Of a stretch of DNA of 32,147 bases, positions 25,174-32,147 are shown piece after piece. The stretch lies in NCBI RefSeq assembly GCF_007826885.1, contig NZ_ML675595.1, forward strand, positions 1 to 32,147. The letters are read 5' to 3'. Each line of letters starts with the position of its first letter. The stretch's first letter is position 1. A program made the position numbers and the translations under genes. A model generated the notes under the pieces. That model was given only the letters and a program-made list of their open reading frames with translations. It made no database searches and was not told where the DNA came from. This stretch comes from Candidatus Nitrosocosmicus arcticus (lineage in GTDB: Archaea; Thermoproteota; Nitrososphaeria; Nitrososphaerales; Nitrososphaeraceae).

Positions 25174-25738
25174 ATATTGTATGTTAGGACTTGAAACTAT
25201 CAACTAGTTTCTTATGATAACTGCTGAGACATTGTAATCCTGATTCTTGGCTTTTTGAGATTACTTGAATTTTTTTTAATTGCTTCACAGTATAAATTGA
25301 TTTTAGAAAATTAAAGCAAGTTTCACAGACGTACATACCTTAATAATAGAGAAATAGGCAATTAATTTGTTATTTTAAATCCAATGAAGTCATAAAATGT
25401 GCGAAAGAATTTTATTGATATCTTCATATCTTTCATTAGAATTATAGCAGGAATCAATTGCTAGGGATAAATCAGTTCTACTAAGAATTCTTTATAGAGA
25501 ATATGATCACCATCAATATTAGGTCATCTAAAGATTGTTATTCTTTAGTGTTCGATATTTTAAATAATCAGCATTTTACTTCGACTGTTACCGTAATGAA
25601 TTTCATTATCCAAAGAATTTAGTTATTAAATTCAACTTTATGAATCACAACGATAAAGATTTTTTTCTTTGCACTCCGCAGGTACGTAAAAACTTGTTAA
25701 ATTTTATTAGTTTACAGGTTCAATCATTTATTATGCGC

Positions 25739-25752
25739 GCGAAATATTTCGC
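25739..25752. repeat. Perfect 14-bp palindrome upstream of the eL39 promoter
   Basis: GCGAAATATTTCGC is a perfect inverted repeat centred about 38 bp upstream of the eL39 TATA box, in otherwise AT-rich DNA. A second, overlapping inverted repeat ATGCG/CGCAT surrounds it. It could be an operator. Confidence 0.5.
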
Positions 25753-25778
25753 ATGACGATGTTTATCGGATGTTAACA

Positions 25779-25787
25779 CTTAAAAAG
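25779..25787 (+). promoter_or_regulatory. TATA box of the eL39-eL31 operon
   Basis: ACTTAAAAAG is centred near 25784, about 29 bp before the eL39 ATG, giving a very short or absent leader. Confidence 0.45.
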
Positions 25788-25812
25788 AGGTAGTATTGTA
25801 AAAGAAGATATC

Positions 25813-25971
25813 ATGGCTGCCCGCAAAAGTACTACCAGAAAAATTAGACTATTGAAGAAAATTAAGCAAAATAGACCGGTGCCAGCCTGGATTATTATTC
25901 GGACACACCGACATGTTAGAACAAATCCAAAAAGAAGGTCATGGCGTAGATCAGATGTGAATATAGGATAA
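25813..25971 (+). CDS. rpl39e: Ribosomal protein eL39
   Basis: I translated 52 residues from ATG 25813: MAARKSTTRKIRLLKK, then KQNRPVPAWIIIRTH and NPKRRSWRRSDVNIG. This is the short, basic eL39 protein of the archaeal and eukaryotic large ribosomal subunit, where it lines the exit tunnel. PVPAWIIIRT and RRSWRRS are hallmark segments, and 52 residues is the normal length. The eL31 gene starts 18 bp downstream with its own ribosome-binding site. Confidence 0.96.
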   Translation: MAARKSTTRKIRLLKKIKQNRPVPAWIIIRTHRHVRTNPKRRSWRRSDVNIG

Positions 25972-25989
25972 AAAAGGAGATAATATAAA

Positions 25990-26355
25990 ATGTCAAATGT
26001 TGAGGATACACTCGCAAGAATTTATACAATAAATTTCAGTAAAGCATGGTTAACACCAAAGCATAAGAGAACTGATAGAGTAGTTAACATGATTAAAGAA
26101 TTCGCTATAAAACATATGAAAAGCACTCAAATTAAGATTGATCAAGAATTGAATCGATACATTTGGGAAAGAGGCAAGACTAATCCCCCAAGAAAGGTAA
26201 GGGTTAGAATTGTGAAAGATGAAGATGATCAAGTTATAGTCTCTCTATATGAGGATATTGTCATCGAATCAGATTCTCAAACGAAAACTGAAAATTCAGA
26301 AAAGATCAAAGCAGAAGATGGTAGTGTTCCAGTTAAAGAGAGTGGAGCGAAATAA
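25990..26355 (+). CDS. rpl31e: Ribosomal protein eL31
   Basis: The 121-residue protein has the eL31 fold sequence: YTINFSKAWLTPKHKRTDRVVNMIKEFAIKHM in the first half and IDQELNRYIWERGKTNPPRKVRVRIVK in the core. An acidic, Glu/Lys/Ser-rich tail of about 30 residues follows that core eL31 lacks. eL31 sits near the exit of the nascent-chain tunnel. An AAAAAGGAGA element 9 to 18 bases upstream of the ATG is a strong Shine-Dalgarno site, fitting a second gene in a leaderless operon. The aIF6 gene that follows eL31 in many archaea is not here. Confidence 0.96.
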   Translation: MSNVEDTLARIYTINFSKAWLTPKHKRTDRVVNMIKEFAIKHMKSTQIKIDQELNRYIWERGKTNPPRKVRVRIVKDEDDQVIVSLYEDIVIESDSQTKTENSEKIKAEDGSVPVKESGAK

Positions 26356-26400
26356 AGAAATAGCAAATACCTAAATCAATAATTATTTTTATCAGAACAG

Positions 26401-26407
26401 TTTTTTT
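26401..26407 (+). terminator. T-tract terminator after eL31
   Basis: A T7 run starts 46 nt after the eL31 stop. Archaeal polymerase terminates at such tracts without needing a hairpin. It faces a matching tract for the convergent FtsZ-like gene. Confidence 0.4.
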
Positions 26408-26437
26408 ATACTTAGAATCGCCCATAATTTTAGAGTC

Positions 26438-26444
26438 AAAAAAA
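26438..26444 (-). terminator. T-tract terminator after the FtsZ-like gene
   Basis: Seven A residues on the forward strand give a T7 run on the reverse strand, 54 nt past the FtsZ-like stop codon. Confidence 0.4.
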
Positions 26445-26497
26445 TCCCTGACAGTGGATTTGCAGATAGATTTTATTTCTTTTTCCAAATACTAAAA

Positions 26498-27490
26498 TCA
26501 ATTACTGGACTTTCTGTTACTCAAAACAAATATCGATTCAATATCTTTGAAATAAGGTAATTGAATATCATCCACTGCCATCTCTGGCTCAAAATCTAAA
26601 ATATTATTCTTCGGTATCAAAAAGTTCAGCGGATCGTATCCTGATACAATATCTTTATTTGTTTTCACCAAAATATGACATTTTGTAATTTCATTTCCAT
26701 CTTCTATTATGTTTACTTCTTGTTCAGCTTCTGTAAGTAAATTACTGGCTGTTTCTATCACATTTTTCATTATTGAAATTTTTTCAGTAGGTTGATACAA
26801 ATAAAGCGAGCATTTTTGGATACTATTAATATCAATTTTTTGTGTCAATTGAGCCATTGTTTCTATAAATGCGTCTTTTATGCCTGCTTTAGATTTATTA
26901 GAAGTAACAAAATTAAACTTTTCTGGAAAACTCTTGTTCAATGATTGAACTATTATATCGACTATCGCTGTATTGGTAATCTCGTAGCATTGTGCAATGG
27001 AAATATCATACCCATTTCTTATTACTGAATTGTTATCAATTACAATAACACTGTTAACGAATTTACATAAAAAAGAAAGAGATACACCGCAACGGAATAA
27101 CTTTTCTTTCTCAAATCCAAAAGGGAGTATAGTTAAGCATATTATCTCTCGTTTCATGTTATTCTTAAGTATTTGAGATAAGACTGGCAGAACTGCTGAT
27201 CCAAACTTGGAGGCTAAGTTCCCAACTATGATAATGGATTGATATTCATTAACCTTTGAAAGAATTTCGTCTTTTGCTTCCAATAATGCTTTTCTTATCT
27301 GGTCTAATGATGGATTAATTCTGAATGGAATAGTTATTTCAATTTTCTTATCGAAATCAAAACCAGTCGAGGAATTATTCTCCAAAAAAAGATAATCTAA
27401 GTTCACTTTTTCCAATACTTTAGTTGTTATCTTTACCCCTGCATTCCCAACACCGATAATACATGTATTTAAAGTAGTAGCATTCTTCAA
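26498..27490 (-). CDS. Divergent FtsZ/tubulin-like protein
   Basis: The 330-residue protein keeps the FtsZ layout: an N-terminal nucleotide loop IGVGNAGVK (12-20), SLDQIRKALLEA, then a strand plus loop at 86-98, LTILPFGFEKEKLFRCGVSLSFL (119-141) and SVIVIDNNSVI (147-157). These match FtsZ 'KPFxFEGxxR...' and 'xxVIPNDxLL'. The T4 glycine loop, normally GGGTGTG, is GNLASKFGS here, and I find no NxDxxD catalytic motif in the T7 region. GTP hydrolysis is therefore doubtful. Thaumarchaeota divide with Cdv proteins and encode a divergent FtsZ homologue of unclear role. The TTG start has a TATA-like CACTTTTATC about 30 bp upstream. Confidence 0.7.
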   Translation of the reverse strand: MKNATTLNTCIIGVGNAGVKITTKVLEKVNLDYLFLENNSSTGFDFDKKIEITIPFRINPSLDQIRKALLEAKDEILSKVNEYQSIIIVGNLASKFGSAVLPVLSQILKNNMKREIICLTILPFGFEKEKLFRCGVSLSFLCKFVNSVIVIDNNSVIRNGYDISIAQCYEITNTAIVDIIVQSLNKSFPEKFNFVTSNKSKAGIKDAFIETMAQLTQKIDINSIQKCSLYLYQPTEKISIMKNVIETASNLLTEAEQEVNIIEDGNEITKCHILVKTNKDIVSGYDPLNFLIPKNNILDFEPEMAVDDIQLPYFKDIESIFVLSNRKSSN

Positions 27491-27553
27491 TGGTCATTAA
27501 CAAACCTTGATCGATAGATAAAAGTGTTGTGAGATCACCTCTGACTTGTAGAT

Positions 27554-29164
27554 CTATATTGGAATTGCGTTTAGTACATGATTAGAAAAAGATACCACCC
27601 TTGCTCTGATTCTCTTGCCTAAGTAAGGATTTTCAAGATATAGTGTGCTATACTTATATGGACCAGTATCAGTAACCATCCTTCCTTCCTTTTGATCCGT
27701 GTATTTATGATAGAGCTTTGAATTTAGCCTTTTTGGCGGACATTTAATCTGGGTCGTACTTTTCAAAAATAACTCATCAGGAACACGGTCAAGAATTACT
27801 GATTTGTAAAAATCATTTCTACCCTTCAGTTTTCCATTTTCAATTTCGTTAATGAGTATCTCCCCTTCCCAATTTATCCACCTGGAATTTCTCCTTTTTG
27901 CTATCTCTTTAATTAATTTATGTAGCCTTTCTGATCTGGATGAAATTATGTCGTCATTGATTTTCATTAATTTTGAGGCCGCAGTTCCCGGCCTAGAACT
28001 GAACTTCGATGAGTTAACTATGTCAGGATCAATAAAAGATATTAAATCTAGCGTCTGTTCAAAATCCTCATTTGTTTCTGTAGGGAAGCCTGTAATTATG
28101 TCAGTTGCTATTGTGATTTCAGGAATTTTGTCTTTCAATTTCGTGACAAGATCTTTGACGGTATTGACCGTGTGTCCTCTTTTCATTTTTCTTAATACTC
28201 TTTCACTTCCGCTCTGGATGGGTATATGAATGAATTTAAAAAGCTTATTGCTTTCTGAATATAAAATCGATAGATCGTTCAGCATTTTATTTAGATACAT
28301 GGGGTTCATCATTCCCAGTCTGATCCTAAATTCTTGTTCTATTTTTTCGCAGCTTTTTAGTAAATTTATCAAGTTAGTCCCAATGTCCAATCCATAACAT
28401 CCATTATCTGTAGATGTAAGCCAAATCTCTTTACTCCCTTCTATTAAATCTTGTTTTATTTGTTTAACTATTTCACCAATTCGGTAACTCCTTAGGTGGC
28501 CCTTTGCAAGCTTTGTTTGGCAAAAGGTGCATTCACTTAAACACCCAGTTGAGATTTCAACGATACTGATTAGTGGACTTATCCTAAGCTTGGGAATATT
28601 TATTTTTTCAATTTGTGAATTCTCTAAAACCGATACGGTTTGTCCACCTAGAGTTGCATGAGCGACCTCAACTACCTTATCAATAGAATTGGGTCCAATA
28701 ATGCTTGCGTGGGAATTGACTGATCTTACTAGCCCTTCATCAGCTGCCGGCAAGCAACCGGCTATAATCAAAGGTCTATTAGTATTGGTCAAATACTTGA
28801 TTCGATTGATCATCTTATGTTCAGTCGAATTTTTTACTGAGCAGGTAACTATCAAATTAATACTGGCGTTTTCGGGATTCTCAGCCAATCTAAATCCTCG
28901 TTGTTTTAGCTGCCCTGCCATCATTTCTAAATCAGCAAAATTAGCAGAACATCCATACCCTTCAATCCAAAAACTGGGTATTTGTTGATAATTATGGTTT
29001 TTGAGGTCATCAGATCCAAAAACGGTTATTTTTCTATTGATTTTTTCAGAAGGATTTTCCGTTCTATTTAAAAGTTTAATGTGGTCAATTAATTGTGGCT
29101 TCAATGAAATGAAATTTGACGTGCCATATATTGTTCTGTTGGTTATAATAGAATTCAATATCAC
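27554..29164 (-). CDS. Radical-SAM tRNA methylthiotransferase (MtaB/CDKAL1-like)
   Basis: The 536-residue protein has three parts. First is a UPF0004 domain with Cys72 (EGYGCSANFADLE), Cys108 (VTCSVKN) and Cys137 (IAGCLP), which bind the auxiliary [4Fe-4S] cluster. Second is a radical-SAM domain with CLSECTFC (Cys208, 212, 215) and KFIHIPIQSGSERVLRKMKRGH. Third is a C-terminal TRAM domain. The family converts t6A37 of tRNA to ms2t6A37. Archaeal members are usually about 420 residues; here about 60 extra residues precede the UPF0004 domain and about 49 (460-508) interrupt the TRAM domain. The start is GTG at 29164, or TTG two codons later, which has AAGGAG five bases before it. A TATA-like GGTATATTG lies about 27 bp upstream. 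Confidence 0.9.
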   Translation of the reverse strand: MILNSIITNRTIYGTSNFISLKPQLIDHIKLLNRTENPSEKINRKITVFGSDDLKNHNYQQIPSFWIEGYGCSANFADLEMMAGQLKQRGFRLAENPENASINLIVTCSVKNSTEHKMINRIKYLTNTNRPLIIAGCLPAADEGLVRSVNSHASIIGPNSIDKVVEVAHATLGGQTVSVLENSQIEKINIPKLRISPLISIVEISTGCLSECTFCQTKLAKGHLRSYRIGEIVKQIKQDLIEGSKEIWLTSTDNGCYGLDIGTNLINLLKSCEKIEQEFRIRLGMMNPMYLNKMLNDLSILYSESNKLFKFIHIPIQSGSERVLRKMKRGHTVNTVKDLVTKLKDKIPEITIATDIITGFPTETNEDFEQTLDLISFIDPDIVNSSKFSSRPGTAASKLMKINDDIISSRSERLHKLIKEIAKRRNSRWINWEGEILINEIENGKLKGRNDFYKSVILDRVPDELFLKSTTQIKCPPKRLNSKLYHKYTDQKEGRMVTDTGPYKYSTLYLENPYLGKRIRARVVSFSNHVLNAIPI

Positions 29165-29280
29165 TCCTTGGTTGAATCGAATTGAGCAATATACCTTTTC
29201 CTCAATTACATGACTAGTAGGATTTTCATATTTGTCATTAGTTAATATATATCTCCCCAGACCGAAAACGTACTTTAGTC

Positions 29281-30036
29281 ATGAATGTTTTCTATAATTC
29301 CTATGTAGTGACCAAACAGATCTTTATCATTGCCTATATGACAGGATTTCTTTGGTTAAGAAGAAATCCGCTGTCATTAATATTTACGGCCATTTCTCCA
29401 TTTTCTTTGTTGTTTATCTTATTTGTGGTAAGTGGTGGCGAATATGTACAGTTTGCCGTCGCTGGGAGTCTGGTTATGGCACTAGTAGGTTATGGATTGG
29501 CTTTAGGTCAAGATATATCATTTTACAAAATTGAATACAAAATGCAAGATGTATTTGTGGCTTCTCCAGTTTCTCCAATAACCTATATGCTGGGATTGGC
29601 TCTGTCACAATTACTTTACGGGCTGCCAGCACTACTAGTCTTACTATCACTTGCCGTATTTTTTTCAGTTTCTATGAATTTTCTCCCTTTGTTACTGTTA
29701 AATGTCTTTCTCATTTGGGGGACTATGTCTTCCATAGGATTTTTTTTGTCTTCTCACATGTTACATATGCGAAACGCCACTCAGCTAATTTCTTTCGTAA
29801 ATGTTATAATTGCGGTTATACCTCCAGTCTTTTATTCAATAGAAAAACTTCCGGTAGAATTGCAATTCATCTCCTATTTTGTTCCCACTACCCACGCATC
29901 ATTAATGTTGCAATATTCAATGGGTTTCCCAATTCCTGAGGGTTGGTCTATCTCTTTAGGGTTAATTGTCCAATCCGTTTATTTTGTCTTTTTTATATTG
30001 GTGGCAAAGAAAAAGGCGTTGTGGAGAGAAAATTAA
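29281..30036 (+). CDS. ABC-2 type transporter permease (no adjacent ATPase)
   Basis: The 251-residue protein has six hydrophobic segments at about 35-50, 58-75, 104-125, 133-155, 165-185 and 224-242. It resembles ABC-2 export permeases of the daunorubicin/NodJ type: an N-terminal FLWLRRNPLSLIFTAISPF, then VFVASPVSPITYMLGLALSQLLYG with the 'SPvs...y..g..l' pattern, and PPVFYSIEKLP near the end. It would form half or all of the membrane part of an exporter or polysaccharide/lipid transporter. No ATP-binding gene is next to it: the left neighbour is the methylthiotransferase and the right one an aminotransferase, both on the other strand. TATATATC at about 29246-29252 is a likely promoter. Confidence 0.8.
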   Translation: MNVFYNSYVVTKQIFIIAYMTGFLWLRRNPLSLIFTAISPFSLLFILFVVSGGEYVQFAVAGSLVMALVGYGLALGQDISFYKIEYKMQDVFVASPVSPITYMLGLALSQLLYGLPALLVLLSLAVFFSVSMNFLPLLLLNVFLIWGTMSSIGFFLSSHMLHMRNATQLISFVNVIIAVIPPVFYSIEKLPVELQFISYFVPTTHASLMLQYSMGFPIPEGWSISLGLIVQSVYFVFFILVAKKKALWREN

Positions 30037-30076
30037 GAATAGAAAATTTTATGATGAAGCTCCTGCTCTAGTTTGG

Positions 30077-31429
30077 TTATTGTTTATTTTGTTCAAAGAT
30101 TCTTCTAGTCGCTTCGACCAATCTAGTTACATCTTTCTTGTCATTAGCGTTTGAAAAAGATCCCATCTTTCCAGGCAAGAAAAATATGTCATGTTTAGCC
30201 ATTAGGGCCATATCGTAATTAATCAATAACTCTTTGTCACCGAGTGCTGCATCAACAGCATTCTCAATCCTCTCTGCCCTTTCGCTTAGAAAATGAACCA
30301 TGAACAAAGAACCCATTCCAGTCACCTGGACTCTTATTCCGAGCTCAACGAATAATTTTGACAATTCTTTTCTTGCCATCTCTCCAAGATTATTGATTTT
30401 CTCATATATTTTTGGATTTTTTCTTAATTCTTTTAAAGTATGATATCCAGCTTTCATAGTCAATGGGTTTGCTGAGAATGTGCCTCCACCAATCGAACAA
30501 TATGAAGATTTATTATTGTCCACAGTTGAATCTGCCATTTTCATTATCTCTTTCTTTCCACAGACTGCTCCAATTGGGAGTCCTCCACCAATAATTTTGC
30601 CTAAAGTAAAAAGGTCCGGGTCTAACTTGAATAAATTCATAGCACCATTAAAGGCGAACCTGAATCCAGTAACTATTTCGTCTAGGATGAAGAGACTTCC
30701 ATTCCTTTTTGCAAACTCTTGTAATCCGAGTAGATATCCGTCTTGGGGCGTGATACATCCAGCTCCACCCAAAACAGGTTCAACAATAACCGCTGCCAGG
30801 TCGTCTTTAATAGACTCCAATACTTTGATGGATCTTTCTAAATCGTTAAACTGTAATGATTCAATAAAATGTCCCTCATCTTCAATTAGACCCATGCCTT
30901 CATCAGCTTCATATGGATAGTTCACTGATTGCAAGAGGTTCGTATTGAAACCATGCCATCCTCCCTCTACTTTGGCAATTACCCTCTTGCCAGTTGAAGC
31001 CCTCGCCAAACGAATTGCATACATAGTCGCTTCTGAACCTGTGCTACAGAATCTTAAATTCTCTGCAAGAGGTATGGCCTTACTAATTTCATTACCTAGT
31101 TTCCAACTTGCTTTATTTGCGGTCCCATAGAGAGTACCTTTGCCAATTTGTTTCTTTAACTTCGATGTCACAATTTCTGGAGAATGACCAAGGATAAGAG
31201 CCCAATGGCCATTCCAAAAATCCAAATACCTGTTTCCATCAATGTCAAATAAATATTTACCACGTGACTTAATGGTAAAAAAAGGATAAGGTTTAAAATA
31301 TCGAATGTTATGATTAATTCCTCCCGGAAAAATATCTCTGGATTTGAAATACAAATTCATAGATTCAAATGTTTTACTCTTGTACAAATCCGCATAATCT
31401 TCATATTTCATGCCTATTTTACTGTCCAT
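30077..31429 (-). CDS. Class III aminotransferase, glutamate-1-semialdehyde aminomutase-like
   Basis: The 450-residue PLP enzyme has the HemL-like order: FPGGINHNIRYF near the start, FCSTGSEATMYAIRLARA (127-144), EGGWHGFNTN (155-164), LFILDEIVTGFRF (246-258) and TLGKIIGGGLPIGAVCGK (275-292) with PLP lysine Lys278. The family includes glutamate-1-semialdehyde 2,1-aminomutase (5-aminolevulinate synthesis) and related transaminases. The N-terminal and HG loop sequences differ from ordinary HemL (PGGVNSPVR, HGxxD), so I assign it only to the GSA-like family. The ATG at 31429 follows a TATA-like CGATTTAAAAAC centred about 25 bp upstream. It is convergent with the ABC-2 permease, 40 bp apart. Confidence 0.85.
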   Translation of the reverse strand: MDSKIGMKYEDYADLYKSKTFESMNLYFKSRDIFPGGINHNIRYFKPYPFFTIKSRGKYLFDIDGNRYLDFWNGHWALILGHSPEIVTSKLKKQIGKGTLYGTANKASWKLGNEISKAIPLAENLRFCSTGSEATMYAIRLARASTGKRVIAKVEGGWHGFNTNLLQSVNYPYEADEGMGLIEDEGHFIESLQFNDLERSIKVLESIKDDLAAVIVEPVLGGAGCITPQDGYLLGLQEFAKRNGSLFILDEIVTGFRFAFNGAMNLFKLDPDLFTLGKIIGGGLPIGAVCGKKEIMKMADSTVDNNKSSYCSIGGGTFSANPLTMKAGYHTLKELRKNPKIYEKINNLGEMARKELSKLFVELGIRVQVTGMGSLFMVHFLSERAERIENAVDAALGDKELLINYDMALMAKHDIFFLPGKMGSFSNANDKKDVTRLVEATRRIFEQNKQ

Positions 31430-31449
31430 TTGCAGAATCTTTTATTTGT

Positions 31450-31458
31450 TTTTAAATC
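31450..31458 (-). promoter_or_regulatory. TATA box of the GSA-like aminotransferase gene
   Basis: The reverse-strand reading GATTTAAAA is centred about 25 bp upstream of the ATG at 31429, again suggesting a leaderless transcript. Confidence 0.5.
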
Positions 31459-31638
31459 GTGTTTTGAGATTATAAATTATTCAAAGATTGCTTAGTTTGG
31501 ATTATTTTAGTGAGTTATCTATTTGACAATCGTTTTTAATTCTGATATTGAGAATATCAAAGACATTTGCCATGTCCTGATTATATCGACCTATTGGTGG
31601 TTTAGATATCATTTTTATGATAAACCTAAGAACAAGAT

Positions 31639-31719
31639 TTATATTAATATTTTTTTGATTGTAAGTAGAACGCATCCAAGACAAAAGGCGGCGTCGGTAA
31701 TGAAGTTGGCTAATGCCAT
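31639..31719 (-). CDS. Possible 26-aa hydrophobic peptide
   Basis: The reverse strand from ATG 31719 encodes MALANFITDAAFCLGCVLLT followed by IKKILI, a single hydrophobic segment with a CLGC pair and a basic end, like a very small membrane peptide. Its codons (several GCC) are richer in G+C than the surroundings. A GGAGGT lies 14 bases upstream, rather far for a ribosome-binding site, inside a preceding leaderless 8-codon frame. It could also be a relic of a larger gene. I do not recognise it. Confidence 0.25.
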   Translation of the reverse strand: MALANFITDAAFCLGCVLLTIKKILI

Positions 31720-32036
31720 AATGTGATTTACAGACCTCCAGGTGCGCTCATAACATTGTAAAGCTACAAAATATAAAAATAGGGGGGTTCAATCAAAAAA
31801 TCAGTGCTGATCTGATAGATTGAATCTGACATGGGAATGATCAGATAGACTAGAATTCTAGATTACGATACTAATCAAAGTATTTAATATATTTTAGTAA
31901 AGATTTATATCATTTGTTAAAATATAAATTTCCAAAATTATTGCCTTGAATCAAAAGCACAGAAGACGTTTTGTCAAGTTGATGTTATCTAACTTTGAAA
32001 ATTCTTACGTTAGGTAATAATTATTGCATGACTCTT

Positions 32037-32147
32037 TTATAAAAATTCAACATACAAATCTAGTTTTTCGATCGTACTCTTTCTCTTTTTTGTTAATCTC
32101 TGAAATAGAGCAATAACAATAAAGAAACTCAATAAACGTCCTTTCAA
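32037..32147 (-). CDS. Possible C-terminal fragment of a gene entering from the right
   Basis: The reverse strand is open from the right edge to TAA at 32037-32039, giving 36 codons: a hydrophobic stretch LLSFFIVIALF, then a basic RLTKKRKS and a helical end EKLDLYVEFL. That pattern suits the end of a membrane protein. The stretch is short and AT-rich, so it could be chance. No family can be named. Confidence 0.25.
   Translation of the reverse strand: MKGRLLSFFIVIALFQRLTKKRKSTIEKLDLYVEFL

Larger units (their letters stand above)
25174..25812. other. Intergenic region upstream of the eL39-eL31 operon (639 bp)
   Basis: No gene-like frame was found. The stretch holds a T8 tract (25270-25277) that could terminate the DUF192 transcript, the palindrome GCGAAATATTTCGC at 25739-25752, and the eL39 TATA box at 25779-25787. 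A 38-codon frame from ATG 25640 ends in the palindrome and looks accidental. Confidence 0.4.
31430..32036. other. Gene-poor region at the right end (607 bp)
   Basis: No conventional gene is visible. On the reverse strand a TATA-like ATTTTTATAT (31771-31780) stands about 26 bp before an ATG at 31751. That opens an 8-codon frame (MSAPGGL plus stop) whose Gly-Gly codons spell GGAGGT, followed by the 26-residue frame listed separately. On the forward strand AAAATATAAAT (31918-31928) precedes a TTG-started 23-residue frame at 31946-32017 (MNQKHRRRFVK...). Both may be chance. I see no tRNA or mobile element. Confidence 0.35.

Noticed and set aside
25640-25756. 38-codon forward frame upstream of eL39
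   Set aside because: It has no promoter at the expected distance, odd composition, and runs into the palindrome.
30480-30920. 146-codon forward frame
   Set aside because: It is the antisense reading of the GSA-like aminotransferase, whose motifs are unambiguous.
31523-31726. 67-codon forward and overlapping 60-codon reverse frames
   Set aside because: Neither has a family pattern; both are AT-rich low-complexity readings in a non-coding stretch.
31780-31800. GGGGGGTTCAATC, also T-loop-like
   Set aside because: The bases after it are an A run, so the T stem cannot pair, and no other tRNA arms are present.
1-32147. Mobile elements, CRISPR, restriction or phage systems
   Set aside because: I looked for transposase motifs, spaced direct repeats, and nuclease or integrase genes and found none; the single SF2 helicase has no defence-type neighbours.

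Overview
The window reads as chromosomal DNA of an ammonia-oxidising thaumarchaeon (Nitrososphaeria). The low G+C (roughly one third by eye) fits a Nitrosocosmicus-like member of the Nitrososphaerales better than the GC-rich Nitrososphaera viennensis; the genus is inference. Archaeal identity is secure: TBP, TFB, Sec61-beta, eL39, eL31, Nop5, fibrillarin, Trm1 and aIF1 are all present. Many starts lie about 25 bp downstream of a TATA box, so most mRNAs look leaderless. A stand-alone 3-hydroxybutyryl-CoA dehydrogenase and a very divergent FtsZ-like protein fit Thaumarchaeota. I see no tRNA, rRNA, CRISPR array, transposase or phage gene.

Layout. 1-3.8 kb: a DUF2070 membrane protein cut by the left edge, downstream of the 56-residue Sec61-beta gene; a TIGR00725-type protein; 3-hydroxybutyryl-CoA dehydrogenase. 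3.8-7.9 kb: an SF2 helicase, aIF1, a CPBP membrane protease, TFB, and an unlisted 35-residue very basic protein. 8.0-13.0 kb: an operon with a large family-5 solute-binding protein and two DppB/DppC-type permeases, but no ATPase. 13.0-15.1 kb: a JAMM metalloprotease and a secreted protein with a duplicated Ig-like domain. 15.3-18.05 kb: Nop5 and fibrillarin (C/D sRNP core) and convergent RNase HII. 18.06-19.0 kb: a 0.94 kb gap. 19.0-22.7 kb: Trm1, a divergent LarA-like protein, PyrE, and TBP. 23.0-25.2 kb: a fumarase/aspartase-family lyase, a small zinc-ribbon protein, an exported DUF192 protein. 25.8-26.4 kb: eL39-eL31. 26.5-29.2 kb: the FtsZ/tubulin-like protein and a tRNA methylthiotransferase. 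29.3-31.4 kb: an orphan ABC-2 permease and a glutamate-1-semialdehyde-aminomutase-like PLP enzyme. 31.4-32.1 kb: mostly non-coding, with candidate mini-ORFs and possibly the 3' end of a gene entering from the right.

How the genes work together. Most are housekeeping information-processing genes in short units: TBP and TFB are both basal promoter-recognition factors, Nop5 and fibrillarin form one RNP enzyme, Trm1 and the methylthiotransferase modify tRNA, and eL39/eL31 are co-transcribed.

The most unusual signal is the transporter operon. The solute-binding protein appears to carry the two sequence halves of the SBP family 5 fold in swapped order (circular permutation) with an added C-terminal beta domain, and the partner DppC-type permease has a large extracytoplasmic insertion. 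I read these as possibly co-adapted parts of one importer. Other points of interest are the FtsZ-like protein lacking the glycine-rich GTP-binding loop, the LarA-like protein without the usual His motif, and several very short genes.
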